This document shows, piece after piece, positions 26,080 to 34,912 of a DNA stretch of 64,000 nt; the stretch's first letter is position 1, and the number at the start of each line of letters is the position of its first letter. The position numbers and the translations under genes were made by a program. This stretch comes from Peteryoungia aggregata LMG 23059. GTDB taxonomy: Bacteria; Pseudomonadota; Alphaproteobacteria; Rhizobiales; Rhizobiaceae. Below the pieces are notes generated by a model. That model ran no database searches and was not told the origin of the DNA. It saw nothing but the letters and a program-made list of their open reading frames with translations. The DNA lies in the NCBI RefSeq assembly GCF_030814435.1, contig NZ_JAUSUW010000012.1, forward strand, positions 1-64,000. The letters are read 5' to 3'.

Positions 26080-26128
26080 TTTACGTCGTGACGCAAATTC
26101 TGGCTGGCCGCTTCGGAGGCGCTGCTGC

Positions 26129-27082
26129 TCAGGCGAAGGGGATGGCCGCCACGAGGCCGAGGAAGATGATCAGGCCAACCCGGTTGTTTGACTTGAAGAG
26201 CGCCAGACATTGTGCGCCATCATCGATGTCGAGCACCTTGATCTGCCAGGCAAAGAGGCCGGCAGCAATGAGCAGACCCAGGATCGCCGGCAGGGCGGCA
26301 CCTGCGATCAGGAAGGCAGATAGCAGCAGCAGGAGCGTCAGACCGTAGAGACCGCTCAGCCAGATCTTGGTGTCCTGGCCGAAGAGCCGCGCCGTGGAGC
26401 GGACGCCCACAAGCGCATCGTCCTCACGGTCCTGATGGGCGTAGATCGTGTCGTAGCCAATCGTCCAGGCGACGGCACCGACATAGACGAGCACGGCCGC
26501 CAGCGAGAGATTGCCGTGAAGTCCGGCCCACCCCATGAGACCACCCCAGGAGAAGGCGAGGCCAAGGAAGAATTGCGGCCAGTCGGTGAAGCGCTTGGCG
26601 AAGGGATAGATGGCGACGACACCAAGCGACAGGACGCCGAGCACGATCGAGAAGGTATTGAAGCAGAGCAGCACGGCAAGCCCGACCAGCGCCTGGAGGA
26701 CCATGAAGATCTTGGCGTTGCGGCGCGAGATGCGGCCTGACGGCAGCGGACGCGAGCGGGTCCGGGCAACCAGATTATCGATGTCGTGGTCGATGAGATC
26801 GTTATAGGTGCAACCGGCGCCGCGCATCGCAACAGAGCCAATGAAAAAGAGAACGAGATGGAAGGCAAAGAGCGACAGGTTCAACCTGCCCTCGGCGGCG
26901 AGCGCGTTTGCAGCAAGCGCCGAAGACCAGAAGCAGGGCCACATCAACAGCTGCCAGCCGATCGGGCGATCCCAGCGGGCGAGCTGGGCATGGGGCCAGA
27001 GCCACCGCGGCAGGATGCGATAGACGAAATTGTCGGAGGGCGCGTCAATGACGCGGTCGATGTTCGGCTCAGTGGTGCTCAT
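26129..27082 (-). CDS. ubiA: 4-hydroxybenzoate polyprenyltransferase
   Basis: An integral membrane prenyltransferase of 317 residues that attaches the polyprenyl tail to 4-hydroxybenzoate in ubiquinone biosynthesis. The first Asp-rich motif is NDLIDHDID at residues 94-102; the second is in GYDTIYAHQDREDD near 205-220. Seven to nine membrane helices are predicted. A stand-alone gene on the minus strand; the 70 bp between it and dmeR hold no other gene. Confidence 0.95.
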   Translation of the reverse strand: MSTTEPNIDRVIDAPSDNFVYRILPRWLWPHAQLARWDRPIGWQLLMWPCFWSSALAANALAAEGRLNLSLFAFHLVLFFIGSVAMRGAGCTYNDLIDHDIDNLVARTRSRPLPSGRISRRNAKIFMVLQALVGLAVLLCFNTFSIVLGVLSLGVVAIYPFAKRFTDWPQFFLGLAFSWGGLMGWAGLHGNLSLAAVLVYVGAVAWTIGYDTIYAHQDREDDALVGVRSTARLFGQDTKIWLSGLYGLTLLLLLSAFLIAGAALPAILGLLIAAGLFAWQIKVLDIDDGAQCLALFKSNNRVGLIIFLGLVAAIPFA

Positions 27083-27162
27083 GGTCAGAGTGATAGAGCA
27101 TGGGCGTGTTCAAGAAAACCGCCCGCGCTCATCGCCCCGCCAAAATCCGCTGCGGCCTTTCG

Positions 27163-27957
27163 TCAGTCGAAGCTGACGCCGAACTTGTAGCTGGCGGAGA
27201 CGCCGAACATCAGCTGGTTCTTGGAGCCGCGCTCCTGCACAAGGCTGGAATCGGCGGCAGGACCAGCCAGACGCTTGTATTCGGTGAAGGCGCTCATGGC
27301 GATCTTGTCAGTCGCATTCCAGGTTATGGCGCCGCCCGCACCGTAGGAGGTAATGCCTCCGTCCGGATCGTACTGGCTAAGGCCAGAGGCGGCGGATTCG
27401 GCGGCGTTCACACCGTAATAGGCGTCGGTGTAGCCACTGGTCGCAAACGTCATGCGAGGACCGGCCGAGACGCGCAGACCCGGCGCCACGTCGGTGAAGG
27501 CGTCGACGGCAACATCGGCAACAAGACCGTCATGGGCGCGGATGCCCTGACGCAGTTCGGCACGGGCGCGGATGTAGTCGGTGACGTAGACATCGGCGAA
27601 ACCACCGAGTTCGCCACCCCATTCGATTTCGGAGAGGCCACGCAGGGCGTCATCGGTGCCAGCGTCGCGACCGGGAACGAACTTGCCGACGACGCCGGCA
27701 CGCAGCACGTCGCTGTTGTAGATCGCGATCGAGGGATTGTCGTTGCGCGACGAGAAGCGCGGCGTGTCACCACGACCGACCGAGATGATCGGCGAGAAGA
27801 ACAGCTTGCGGTCCTTCGACCCTTCAAAGGTCGGGGCAGAGATGCCGGCGCCGCCCAGCGTGACATACCAGTTGCCGGAAAAGAAACCGTCGGCGAGGGC
27901 CGGCGAGGTGGCCGCGACAGACGCGGCAAGCAGGGCGACGATACGCACCGTATTCAT
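27163..27957 (-). CDS. MipA/OmpV family outer-membrane protein
   Basis: A 264-residue beta-barrel protein. The signal peptide is residues 1-23 from MNTVRIVALL, ending ALA; the frame extends 60 bp further upstream. The mature part opens GNWYVTLGGAGISAPTFEGS, typical of MipA/OmpV, and ends with the aromatic-terminated strand LMFGVSASYKFGVSFD as expected for BAM recognition. Members are porin-like or scaffold murein hydrolases in E. coli; the role here is unknown. Upstream 27958-28261 holds the divergent promoter region of the aminotransferase and no distinct signal. Confidence 0.85.
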   Translation of the reverse strand: MNTVRIVALLAASVAATSPALADGFFSGNWYVTLGGAGISAPTFEGSKDRKLFFSPIISVGRGDTPRFSSRNDNPSIAIYNSDVLRAGVVGKFVPGRDAGTDDALRGLSEIEWGGELGGFADVYVTDYIRARAELRQGIRAHDGLVADVAVDAFTDVAPGLRVSAGPRMTFATSGYTDAYYGVNAAESAASGLSQYDPDGGITSYGAGGAITWNATDKIAMSAFTEYKRLAGPAADSSLVQERGSKNQLMFGVSASYKFGVSFD

Positions 27958-28261
27958 GATGACCCCCAAGAAACGCAGAACAAGAGACCCGCAGGCCACG
28001 ACTTCATCTTCATTCAATATTTCAGGAATCAGTTACGGGTTCTTTAACCACGCCAACCGTGTTCTCCCATACTCATCCTCTGCTGCCCATCAGCCGGATT
28101 GATTGGTTCATCAGCCAAGCTTCTGAATTCACGTCGAAATCGGAGTTTTTCCAGGGTTCGTCCGGCCTCGGCTGCGGATTTGTGTCTCTGCAGCGTGTTT
28201 CGCCTTGACCTCGCCGCCGGCTGCGCCTTTGCTGCAAGGCAACGAGAACAGGAGACCCGCC

Positions 28262-29146
28262 ATGGCTGTCGATACATCCGCCCGCACCCCCACCTTCACC
28301 TATGTCGACGGCGACTGGTTTGCCGGGAACCCGCCGCTGATCGGACCCGTGTCGCATGCGATGTGGCTGGGCTCGACGGTGTTCGACGGGGCGCGCTGGT
28401 TCGACGGCATCGCGCCGGATCTCGACCTGCATTGCCAGCGCGTCAACCGCTCGGCTCACAACATGGGCATGAAGGCGACGGTGTCGGCGGAGGAGATCGA
28501 GCGCCTGGCCTGGGAAGGCATCGGCAAGTTCGACGGCAAGACGGCGATCTATATCAAGCCCATGTATTGGGCCGAACATGGCCAGATGGGATCAGTGGTC
28601 GCGGCCGATCCGGAATCGACGCGGTTTGCGCTCTGCCTGTTCGAGGCACCGATGCACACGGCCAAGCCTTCCTCGCTGACGCTCTCGCCCTTCCGCCGCC
28701 CGACGCCGGAATGCGCGATGACGGATGCGAAGACGGGCAGCCTCTATCCGAATTCCGGCCGCATGATCATCGATGCCCGCAACCGAGGCTTCGACAATGC
28801 GCTGGTGCGCGACATGAACGGCAATGTGGTGGAGACAGCCTCCTCCAACGTTTTCATGGTGAAGGATGGCGTGGTCTTTACCCCCGCCGCCAACCGAACC
28901 TTCCTCGCCGGAATCACCCGTGCTCGCGTCATCGGTCTGCTCCGTCAGGCCGGCTTCGAGGTGCGCGAGGCGACGCTGTCGGTCGAAGACTTCATGAATG
29001 CCGACGAGATCTTCCAGACCGGCAATTATTCCAAGGTCGTGCCGGTGACCCGCCTCGACGACGCACAGTTCCAGGAAGGGCCTGTAACCCGCAAGGCGCT
29101 GGAGCTTTACATGGATTGGGCACGTGGAAAATCCTCCGCCGAGTGA
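28262..29146 (+). CDS. PLP class IV aminotransferase (branched-chain type)
   Basis: A pyridoxal-phosphate enzyme of 294 residues, fold type IV. The early GSTVFDGARWFDG, the Lys-containing central region (FRRPTPECAMTDAKTGSLYP near residue 150) and the late VETASSNVFMVKDG then TFLAGITRARVI cofactor-binding loops fit branched-chain amino-acid aminotransferase/D-amino-acid aminotransferase proteins. Rhizobia usually carry several paralogues, and this one lacks ilv neighbours, so the in-vivo substrate is uncertain. Start MAVDTSART has GGAG upstream; the frame opens earlier at 28205. Confidence 0.85.
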   Translation: MAVDTSARTPTFTYVDGDWFAGNPPLIGPVSHAMWLGSTVFDGARWFDGIAPDLDLHCQRVNRSAHNMGMKATVSAEEIERLAWEGIGKFDGKTAIYIKPMYWAEHGQMGSVVAADPESTRFALCLFEAPMHTAKPSSLTLSPFRRPTPECAMTDAKTGSLYPNSGRMIIDARNRGFDNALVRDMNGNVVETASSNVFMVKDGVVFTPAANRTFLAGITRARVIGLLRQAGFEVREATLSVEDFMNADEIFQTGNYSKVVPVTRLDDAQFQEGPVTRKALELYMDWARGKSSAE

Positions 29147-29242
29147 GGCCGCGGCGGGCGTCCAAGACGGCGGCAGGGCGGGCCGTGTGCCTGCCTGCCT
29201 GCGTCGTTGCGACGCGTTGGGAAACTATGCATATCTACATAC

Positions 29243-29258
29243 ATATGAATTATCATAT
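29243..29258 (+). promoter_or_regulatory. AT-rich palindromic operator before SQR-like gene
   Basis: ATATGA-ATTA-TCATAT is a perfect inverted repeat 15 bp upstream of the start, in an AT-rich island within GC-rich DNA. ArsR-family sulfide sensors such as BigR bind AT-rich palindromes of this kind; no regulator gene is adjacent. Confidence 0.45.
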
Positions 29259-29272
29259 TATGGAGATGAAAC

Positions 29273-30400
29273 ATGGCTCGTATCACCGTTCTCGGTTCCG
29301 GCTTCGGAGCGCTCACCACCATTCGTGAACTGCGTCGCAATGGCGTCGATGACGAGATCACGGTGATCTCGCCGAGAGATGCGCTGCATTATCTGCCGAG
29401 TTCAATCTGGCTGCCGGCGGGCCTGCGCCAGGGAGATGCCCTGAAGGTACCGCTGGCGCACTTCTTTCGCGAGCACAGGGTCGAGCATGTCATGGCCTCG
29501 GTGACGGGGCTCAAGGAAGGCGGCCGGCTGGTGATCACGGATGGCGGCGAGTATCGTAACGACCAGCTGGTGATCGCGACCGGCGGGCGCTTCATCCGCA
29601 AGCTGCCCGGCATCGAGCATGCGCTGGTGCCCTGCGAAGGCATCGCCGTCGGTGAGGAGATTTCCCGCCGGCTGGACGCGATGGAGGGCGGCACCATCGC
29701 GATCGGCTTTGCCAGTAATCCGCAGGAACAGGGCGCCGTGCGCGGCGGCCCGATGTTCGAGTTCCTGTTCATCATCGATAGCCTCCTGCGCCGCCAGGGA
29801 CGGCGCGAGCGCTTCAAGCTGGTCTTTTTCAATCCGTCCGAGCGCCCCGGCCAGCGCCTCGGCGACAAGGCGGTCGACGGGCTGCTTAAGGAAATGGCAC
29901 GCCGCAACATCCAGACGCATCTCGGCCACAAGATGGTGCGCTTCGAAGCCGAACGCGTGGTGACCGAAGGCGGCGAGATCGCAGCGGATCTGATCCTCTT
30001 CATGCCTGGGCTCACGGGTCCGGCTTGGCTCTCGGAAACGGATCTTCCGCTCTCGCCAGGCGGCATGATCGCGGCCGACGAAACCTGCCGGGTCCGGGAC
30101 AGAGACGGTGTCTGGGTGGTTGGCGACAGCGGCAGTTTTCCCGGCCCCGACTGGCTGCCGAAGCAGGCGCATCAGGCCGACCTGCAGGCGAAGGCTGCGG
30201 CGAGGAACATCGCGGACCTTCTGAAGGGCAAGCCGGGTCGGACCGCCTTCAAACCCGAACTGATCTGCATCGTCGACATGCTGGATACGGCCATGCTGGT
30301 CTACCGCAGCAAGACACGTGGCTTCGTCGGGCCGAAGATGAAGGCCTTCCACTGGCTGAAGCGCTATTTCGAAGGGCACTATCTGCGCGCCTACCGCTGA
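29273..30400 (+). CDS. Sulfide:quinone reductase-like flavoprotein
   Basis: A 375-residue FAD enzyme of the SQR/flavocytochrome c/NDH-2 superfamily. An N-terminal dinucleotide fold (ITVLGSGFGALTTIREL) is followed by a second nucleotide region and the FAD-closing segment DGVWVVGDSGSFPG near residue 285. The C-terminal part (FKPELICIVDMLDTAMLVYR and the aromatic end HYLRAYR) suits membrane attachment. Cys residues lie near 119 and in ELICIVD, but not in an obvious SQR Cys triad. Oxidation of sulfide or a persulfide to quinone is the likeliest role. An operator-like palindrome precedes it. Confidence 0.75.
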   Translation: MARITVLGSGFGALTTIRELRRNGVDDEITVISPRDALHYLPSSIWLPAGLRQGDALKVPLAHFFREHRVEHVMASVTGLKEGGRLVITDGGEYRNDQLVIATGGRFIRKLPGIEHALVPCEGIAVGEEISRRLDAMEGGTIAIGFASNPQEQGAVRGGPMFEFLFIIDSLLRRQGRRERFKLVFFNPSERPGQRLGDKAVDGLLKEMARRNIQTHLGHKMVRFEAERVVTEGGEIAADLILFMPGLTGPAWLSETDLPLSPGGMIAADETCRVRDRDGVWVVGDSGSFPGPDWLPKQAHQADLQAKAAARNIADLLKGKPGRTAFKPELICIVDMLDTAMLVYRSKTRGFVGPKMKAFHWLKRYFEGHYLRAYR

Positions 30401-30479
30401 GCGGCAGCGCCCTCTCCTTGATCGCAGGCAACAGCCCCTCTATGTCTCGGGTACCATTCCCTGGTCCCCGAGACCCCAT

Positions 30480-32606
30480 GTGAAAGAGGAAGCCGCCTTG
30501 TCCGTCTTCAACACAATGCCCTCCCCGCCTGTCGCCGCGAAGAAGCCTGTCTCCGACACCCGCCATGGGATCACCAGAACGGATGACTATGCCTGGCTGC
30601 GCGCCGACAACTGGCAGCAGATGTTCAAGGACACCTCGATCCTCGACCCGGAAATCCGCTCCTACCTCGAGGCCGAAAACGCCTATATGGAGGCGGCGAT
30701 GGCCGACACGAAGGCGCTGCAGAGCCAGCTCTTTGCCGAGATGAAGGGCCGCATCAAGGAAGACGATTCGTCGATCCCGATGAAGGACGGCCCGTTTGCC
30801 TATGGCTCGGCCTTCGTCACCGGCGGCGAGCAGCCGCGCTATTTCCGCATTCCGCGCGACGGCAACCCCAAGGACGAGACGATCCGCGACCTGCTCCTCG
30901 ATGGTGACAAGGAAGCGGCGGGCAAGGATTATTTCCGTCTCTCCGGCATCGACCATACGACAGACCACAGCTTCGGCATCTGGGGCTATGACGACAAGGG
31001 GTCTGAGTATTTCACCCTTCGGGTCCGTGATCTCGCCACCAAGCAGGATCTGGACGATGTGCTCGAAAACACCGCCGGCGGCGGCGCCTGGGCGCCCGAC
31101 GGGAAGAGCTTCTTCTATACGCTGCAGGACGAGAACCATCGTCCTTCGAAGGTGTATCACCACATAATCGGCCAGCCGCAGTCGTCGGATCGCCTTGTTT
31201 ACGAGGAGACGGATCCCGGCTTCTTCATGGGCGTTGGCGGCTCGCTGCTGGATGATTTCATCTTCATCGACATCCATGACCACGAGACCTCGGAATATCG
31301 CCTGCTCTCGACCAGGGATCTGACGGTCGAGCCCGTCCTGGTCGCCGAGCGTGAAGAAGGTGTCGAGTATTCGATGACGGAAGGCGGCGATGTCTTCTAC
31401 ATCCTGACCAATGCGGACGGCGCCAAGGACTTCAAGATCGTCGAGGCGCCTGTCACCGAACCGGGCAAGGCGAACTGGAAAGAACTCGTGCCGCACGAGC
31501 CGGGCCGGCTGATCCTCAATCACATGGCCTTTGCCCGCCATCTCGTCTGGCTGGAGCGCCGCGAGGGCCTGCCGGTCATCATGATCCGCGATCGCAGATC
31601 AGGCGAAGAGCATTCGATCGCCTTTGCCGAGGAAGCCTATTCGCTGGGGCTGCAGGGGGCGGCGGAATACGAGACCGATGTCATCCGCTTCTCCTATTCG
31701 TCGATGACGACGCCAAGCCAGCTCTTCGACTACAACATGGCGACCCGCGAGCGCACGCTTCTGAAGACCCAGGAAGTGCCATCCGGCCATAACCCGGAGG
31801 ATTACATCACCCGCAGGGTGTTTGCCGAAGCGCATGACGGCGAGAAGGTGCCGGTCACCCTGCTCTACCGGAAGGATACGAAGCTCGACGGCTCCGCCCC
31901 TTGCCTGCTTTACGGCTACGGCGCCTATGGCATTACCATTCCTGCCGGCTTCAACACCAATTGCCTGTCGCTGGCGGATCGCGGCTTCGTTTACGCCATC
32001 GCCCATATTCGCGGCGGCAAGGACAAGGGCTTTTCCTGGTATGAAGACGGCAAGATGGAAAAGAAGGTCAATACCTTCAAGGACTTCATCGCGGCCGCAG
32101 ACCATCTGGTGAAGGAGCAGTTCACGTCTTACGACCGGATCATCGCCGAAGGCGGGTCTGCCGGCGGCATGCTGATGGGGGCCGTTGCCAATATGGCGCC
32201 GGAAAAATTCGCCGGCATCATCGCCGCCGTGCCCTTTGTCGACGTGCTCAACACCATGCTCGACGACACGCTGCCGCTCACGCCCCCTGAATGGCCGGAA
32301 TGGGGCAACCCCATTGAATCCGAAGAGGAATATCGCTGGATCGCGGCCTACAGCCCCTACGACAATGTCGAGAAGAAGCCCTACCCGCCTGTTATCGCGC
32401 TTTCGGGCCTCACCGATCCGCGCGTCACCTATTGGGAGCCGACCAAGTGGATCGCACGCCTGCGCGCAACCGCGCCGGACGCCGGACCGTTCCTGCTCAA
32501 GACCAACATGGCCGCCGGCCATGGCGGCAAGTCGGGACGTTTCCAGCGGCTGGAGGAGATCGCGTTCGAATATGCCTATGCGATCAAGGTGACGGGGAAG
32601 ATGTGA
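30480..32606 (+). CDS. ptrB: Oligopeptidase B (S9 serine peptidase)
   Basis: A cytoplasmic prolyl-oligopeptidase-family enzyme that cuts small peptides after basic residues; 708 residues from GTG 30480. An N-terminal beta-propeller (about 60-430) precedes the alpha/beta hydrolase domain. The catalytic triad is Ser560 in EGGSAGG, Asp646 in GLTDPRV and His681 in AGHGGKSGR. An acidic pocket fits Arg/Lys preference. The TTG at 30498 (MSVFNTMP) has GAGGA at a better distance and may be the true start. A single gene downstream of the SQR-like gene. Confidence 0.92.
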   Translation: MKEEAALSVFNTMPSPPVAAKKPVSDTRHGITRTDDYAWLRADNWQQMFKDTSILDPEIRSYLEAENAYMEAAMADTKALQSQLFAEMKGRIKEDDSSIPMKDGPFAYGSAFVTGGEQPRYFRIPRDGNPKDETIRDLLLDGDKEAAGKDYFRLSGIDHTTDHSFGIWGYDDKGSEYFTLRVRDLATKQDLDDVLENTAGGGAWAPDGKSFFYTLQDENHRPSKVYHHIIGQPQSSDRLVYEETDPGFFMGVGGSLLDDFIFIDIHDHETSEYRLLSTRDLTVEPVLVAEREEGVEYSMTEGGDVFYILTNADGAKDFKIVEAPVTEPGKANWKELVPHEPGRLILNHMAFARHLVWLERREGLPVIMIRDRRSGEEHSIAFAEEAYSLGLQGAAEYETDVIRFSYSSMTTPSQLFDYNMATRERTLLKTQEVPSGHNPEDYITRRVFAEAHDGEKVPVTLLYRKDTKLDGSAPCLLYGYGAYGITIPAGFNTNCLSLADRGFVYAIAHIRGGKDKGFSWYEDGKMEKKVNTFKDFIAAADHLVKEQFTSYDRIIAEGGSAGGMLMGAVANMAPEKFAGIIAAVPFVDVLNTMLDDTLPLTPPEWPEWGNPIESEEEYRWIAAYSPYDNVEKKPYPPVIALSGLTDPRVTYWEPTKWIARLRATAPDAGPFLLKTNMAAGHGGKSGRFQRLEEIAFEYAYAIKVTGKM

Positions 32607-32790
32607 GGCGGTGACGCCGGTCACATTCTGTAAGCATTGATGGGTGTGTTTTTATGCTTGTTTCGGAAAAACCTGAAACAGCGGGACACAGGAGCCATGA
32701 TTCGGCGCACCTACTTTCAGACGCGCCGTTTCGCAAGGGCCAATCGTCATGACGCAATGCAGGACGCAAGCTTCGCGCAAGGTTGAAAGG

Positions 32791-32805
32791 TTAACAAAAG
32801 GTTAA
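32791..32805 (+). promoter_or_regulatory. CtrA box directly before small unknown gene
   Basis: TTAA-CAAAAGG-TTAA is an exact TTAA-N7-TTAA. Its downstream edge is only 22 bp from the ATG at 32828, so a promoter using it as the -35 region would give a very short leader, or CtrA would act as a repressor. The 32607-32790 interval otherwise holds nothing recognisable. Confidence 0.65.
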
Positions 32806-32827
32806 TTTCTCAACTGAGGTGCCCGCC

Positions 32828-33145
32828 ATGAGGATCGAAAGCGGCCTGAGCAGCTACTCCTACCAAAGTCGTCACGTGCCCAGCACTGCCGACATGGATG
32901 ACGCTGCGCCCGAGACTGCCGCAACGCCGACAGGCCGTGCGACAGGGGCGAGCACCTTTTCCAGCACGCTGCTGTCAACCCAGCTCGCCACTGCACTCTG
33001 GACAGTGGAAGGATCACGCAGCAAGACAAGCGTGCCGATCAACAACGGCCAGAACCGCGAGAGCTTCGAGGATATCTCACGAATGAAGATGGTCGAAGCG
33101 GCCTATCGCGAATACGAGATTGCCGCCCCCTACGACGAATTCTGA
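32828..33145 (+). CDS. Small hypothetical protein under CtrA-type box
   Basis: A 105-residue soluble protein of unknown function, starting MRIESGLSSYSYQSRHVP with GAGGTG just upstream; an in-frame ATG lies 9 bp earlier. The N-terminal half is Thr/Ala/Ser-rich and likely disordered (ETAATPTGRATGASTF). The C-terminal half is more regular, with ESFEDISRMKMVEAAYREYE ending AAPYDEF. No signal peptide or membrane segment. A terminator follows 20 bp past the stop, so this is a complete single-gene unit. I do not recognise the family. Confidence 0.7.
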   Translation: MRIESGLSSYSYQSRHVPSTADMDDAAPETAATPTGRATGASTFSSTLLSTQLATALWTVEGSRSKTSVPINNGQNRESFEDISRMKMVEAAYREYEIAAPYDEF

Positions 33146-33165
33146 CCCCTTTGATGCAGTCGAAA

Positions 33166-33196
33166 AGGCCGGTCCGGCATGATGCCTGGCCGGCCT
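33166..33196. terminator. Terminator between small unknown gene and CDF gene
   Basis: AGGCCGG (33166-33172) pairs with CCGGCCT (33190-33196), with an inner CCGGCATGATGCC-like stem. It sits between convergent genes. Confidence 0.7.
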
Positions 33197-33217
33197 CTTC
33201 GTGTTTGACCTTACCGG

Positions 33218-33940
33218 TCAGGCATGACGGTGGTCGTGGCCCGGATGATCATGCGTGTGGCCAGCTGCGCACGAGGACTGCCCAGCGTCGCCAGTTGCAC
33301 AGCAGGAGGATGACAGCGTGATCGCTTCACCCGCCCGCCATTCACGAAAACTCTGCGACAGGATCTGGACCGAGGAGCTGAGGAAGAGCCCAGCCATGAT
33401 GCCGGCAACGATCAGATCCGGCCAGGCGGTGGCCGTGCCCCAGACGCCGACTGCGGCGATCATCACGATGACATTGCCGATCGCATCATTGCGCGAGCAG
33501 AGCCAGACAGAGCGGACATTGGCGTCGCCATCCTTGTAGGACATGAGAAGCAGCACGCTTGTAACATTGGCGGCGAGCGCCAGGAAACCGATGACACCCA
33601 TGACCGGCGCTTCGGGCACACCGCCCTGAAAGACGCGCCAGATGGTCGAGCCAAAGACCCAGAGCCCCATCAGAAAAAGGCTCACGCCCTTGGCAGCGGC
33701 GGCCATACTGCGGGTTTTCAGCGAGGCGCCGATGACGGCAAGCGAAATGCCATAGGTCACGGCATCGGCAAAGAAATCCAGCGCATCGGCCTGCAGCGCC
33801 TGGGAGCGGGCGAGCTGGCCCGCAGTCATCTCGACGGCGAACATGGCGGCATTGATGGCGATCACCATCCAGAGCCGGCGTTTATAGATGTCGGACATGC
33901 CGTCGAAGGGGGCATGATCATGGCCGCAGGCAGCACTCAT
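33218..33940 (-). CDS. Cation diffusion facilitator family metal transporter
   Basis: A 240-residue inner-membrane transporter with about six helices. The helix II metal site is LQADALDFFADAVTYG (Asp pairs) and the helix V region is CSRNDAIGNVIVMIAA, where an Asn-Asp pair replaces the usual HxxxD. The cytoplasmic domain of larger CDF proteins is missing. The tail is Cys/His-rich (SSSCCATGDAGQSSC, HTHDHPGHDHRH). It is divergent from a MerR-type regulator across a typical MerR promoter. Zn, Cd or Co export is likely; the metal is not determined. Confidence 0.85.
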   Translation of the reverse strand: MSAACGHDHAPFDGMSDIYKRRLWMVIAINAAMFAVEMTAGQLARSQALQADALDFFADAVTYGISLAVIGASLKTRSMAAAAKGVSLFLMGLWVFGSTIWRVFQGGVPEAPVMGVIGFLALAANVTSVLLLMSYKDGDANVRSVWLCSRNDAIGNVIVMIAAVGVWGTATAWPDLIVAGIMAGLFLSSSVQILSQSFREWRAGEAITLSSSCCATGDAGQSSCAAGHTHDHPGHDHRHA

Positions 33941-33978
33941 CTTTGGTATCCTTCAGGTCTTGATGTGGCCATGCATCG

Positions 33979-34009
33979 ACCTTAGGATCTCTAGTGACTA
34001 GAGGTTCAA
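33979..34009 (-). promoter_or_regulatory. MerR-type promoter/operator of the CDF gene
   Basis: On the minus strand, -35 TTGAAC (34009-34004) and -10 TAAGGT (33984-33979) are 19 bp apart, the over-long spacing that MerR activators correct by twisting DNA. The spacer contains the palindrome CTCTAGT-C-ACTAGAG (33989-34003). The transporter gene starts 39 bp past the -10. Confidence 0.8.
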
Positions 34010-34021
34010 GAGGTTTTTTTC

Positions 34022-34435
34022 ATGTTTTCGATCGGGGATCTGTCCCGGCGCGCCGGGGTGAAGGTGCCGACCATCCGCTACTACGAGCAGATGGGGCTGA
34101 TTTCCGCGCCCGACCGCACGGAAGGCAATCAGCGGCGCTACGAAAAGAGCGACCTAGAGCGGCTGACCTTCATTCGTCATGCGCGGGATCTCGGTTTTCC
34201 GATCGAGGCGATCCGTGAACTGTTGACACTCAGCCGGCATCCCGAAGAGCCCTGCGAGCGGGCGGATCATATCGCACGGGAACAATTGGAAGAGGTGCGC
34301 GAGAAGATCGCGCGGCTTAAGAAGCTGGAGGCGGAACTTGCGCGCATCGTTTCCCATGCCGACTGCCATACGGTCGGCGATTGTTACGTGATCCGGGCGC
34401 TTTCCGATCACGGTCTTTGCGAACACGAGCATTGA
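34022..34435 (+). CDS. MerR-family metal-responsive activator (CueR/ZntR-like)
   Basis: A 137-residue regulator: N-terminal winged HTH (MFSIGDLSRRAGVKVPTIRY then YEQMGLI), a long dimerisation helix (about 80-110), and a metal loop. Cysteines at 78, 115, 121 and 133, with several late His residues (SHADCHTVGDC, GLCEHEH), fit a divalent-metal sensor of the ZntR/CadR/PbrR group more than copper-sensing CueR. It is divergent from the CDF transporter gene and would activate it. Translation starts 19 bp from the operator. Confidence 0.88.
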   Translation: MFSIGDLSRRAGVKVPTIRYYEQMGLISAPDRTEGNQRRYEKSDLERLTFIRHARDLGFPIEAIRELLTLSRHPEEPCERADHIAREQLEEVREKIARLKKLEAELARIVSHADCHTVGDCYVIRALSDHGLCEHEH

Positions 34436-34445
34436 GGGAAGCAGC

Positions 34446-34904
34446 ATGCCGGTCATCCGATACGAAGACGCGCCGCTCGAAACCTGGAGCGGCACCGGCG
34501 CGAATGCCGAACTCGGCCCTTACGAAGCCCGGCTGCTGTCGGATGCCGGCGGGCTGACGCAGTTCGGCGCCTTCATCGAGACGTTGATGCCGGGTGCCAT
34601 GTCCTCGCACAAACACTGGCACGAGCAGGAGGATGAATTCGTCTATGTGCTCTCGGGAAGGGTGACGCTGAACGAGGGCGAAGATCTGACCGAGATGAAA
34701 CCGGGCGATGCGGCAACCTTCAAGGCGGGCGTCGCGGTCGGCCATCGGCTGGAGAACCGCTCGGACGAACCCGCAACCTATCTGGTGGTTGGCACGCGAT
34801 CGCCTGACGACGTGGTGCATTATGCGGAAAAGGATCTGCTGCTGACCAAGGTGGGGTTTGAGAAGCGGCTGACGACGAAGGCGGGGGTTAAGGTCGAGCG
34901 GTAA
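34446..34904 (+). CDS. Cupin-domain protein
   Basis: A 152-residue single-domain cupin. Motif 1 is HKHWHEQEDEFVYVLSGRV near residues 56-74 (His, His, Glu metal ligands); motif 2 is PGDAATFKAGVAVGHRLEN near 87-105, with a His. The TFKAGVAVGHRLENRSDEPA form is common in uncharacterised sugar- or small-molecule-binding cupins. It follows the MerR gene by 10 bp and may be co-transcribed, but a metal-resistance role is not evident. Function unknown. Confidence 0.8.
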   Translation: MPVIRYEDAPLETWSGTGANAELGPYEARLLSDAGGLTQFGAFIETLMPGAMSSHKHWHEQEDEFVYVLSGRVTLNEGEDLTEMKPGDAATFKAGVAVGHRLENRSDEPATYLVVGTRSPDDVVHYAEKDLLLTKVGFEKRLTTKAGVKVER

Positions 34905-34912
34905 GCCGGCGC

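Noticed and set aside
26080..26097. TTTACGTCGTGACGCAAA near dmeR as a second LiuR-like site
   Set aside because: The ACGT half-sites are broken and spaced wrongly; its neighbours are metal and ubiquinone genes.
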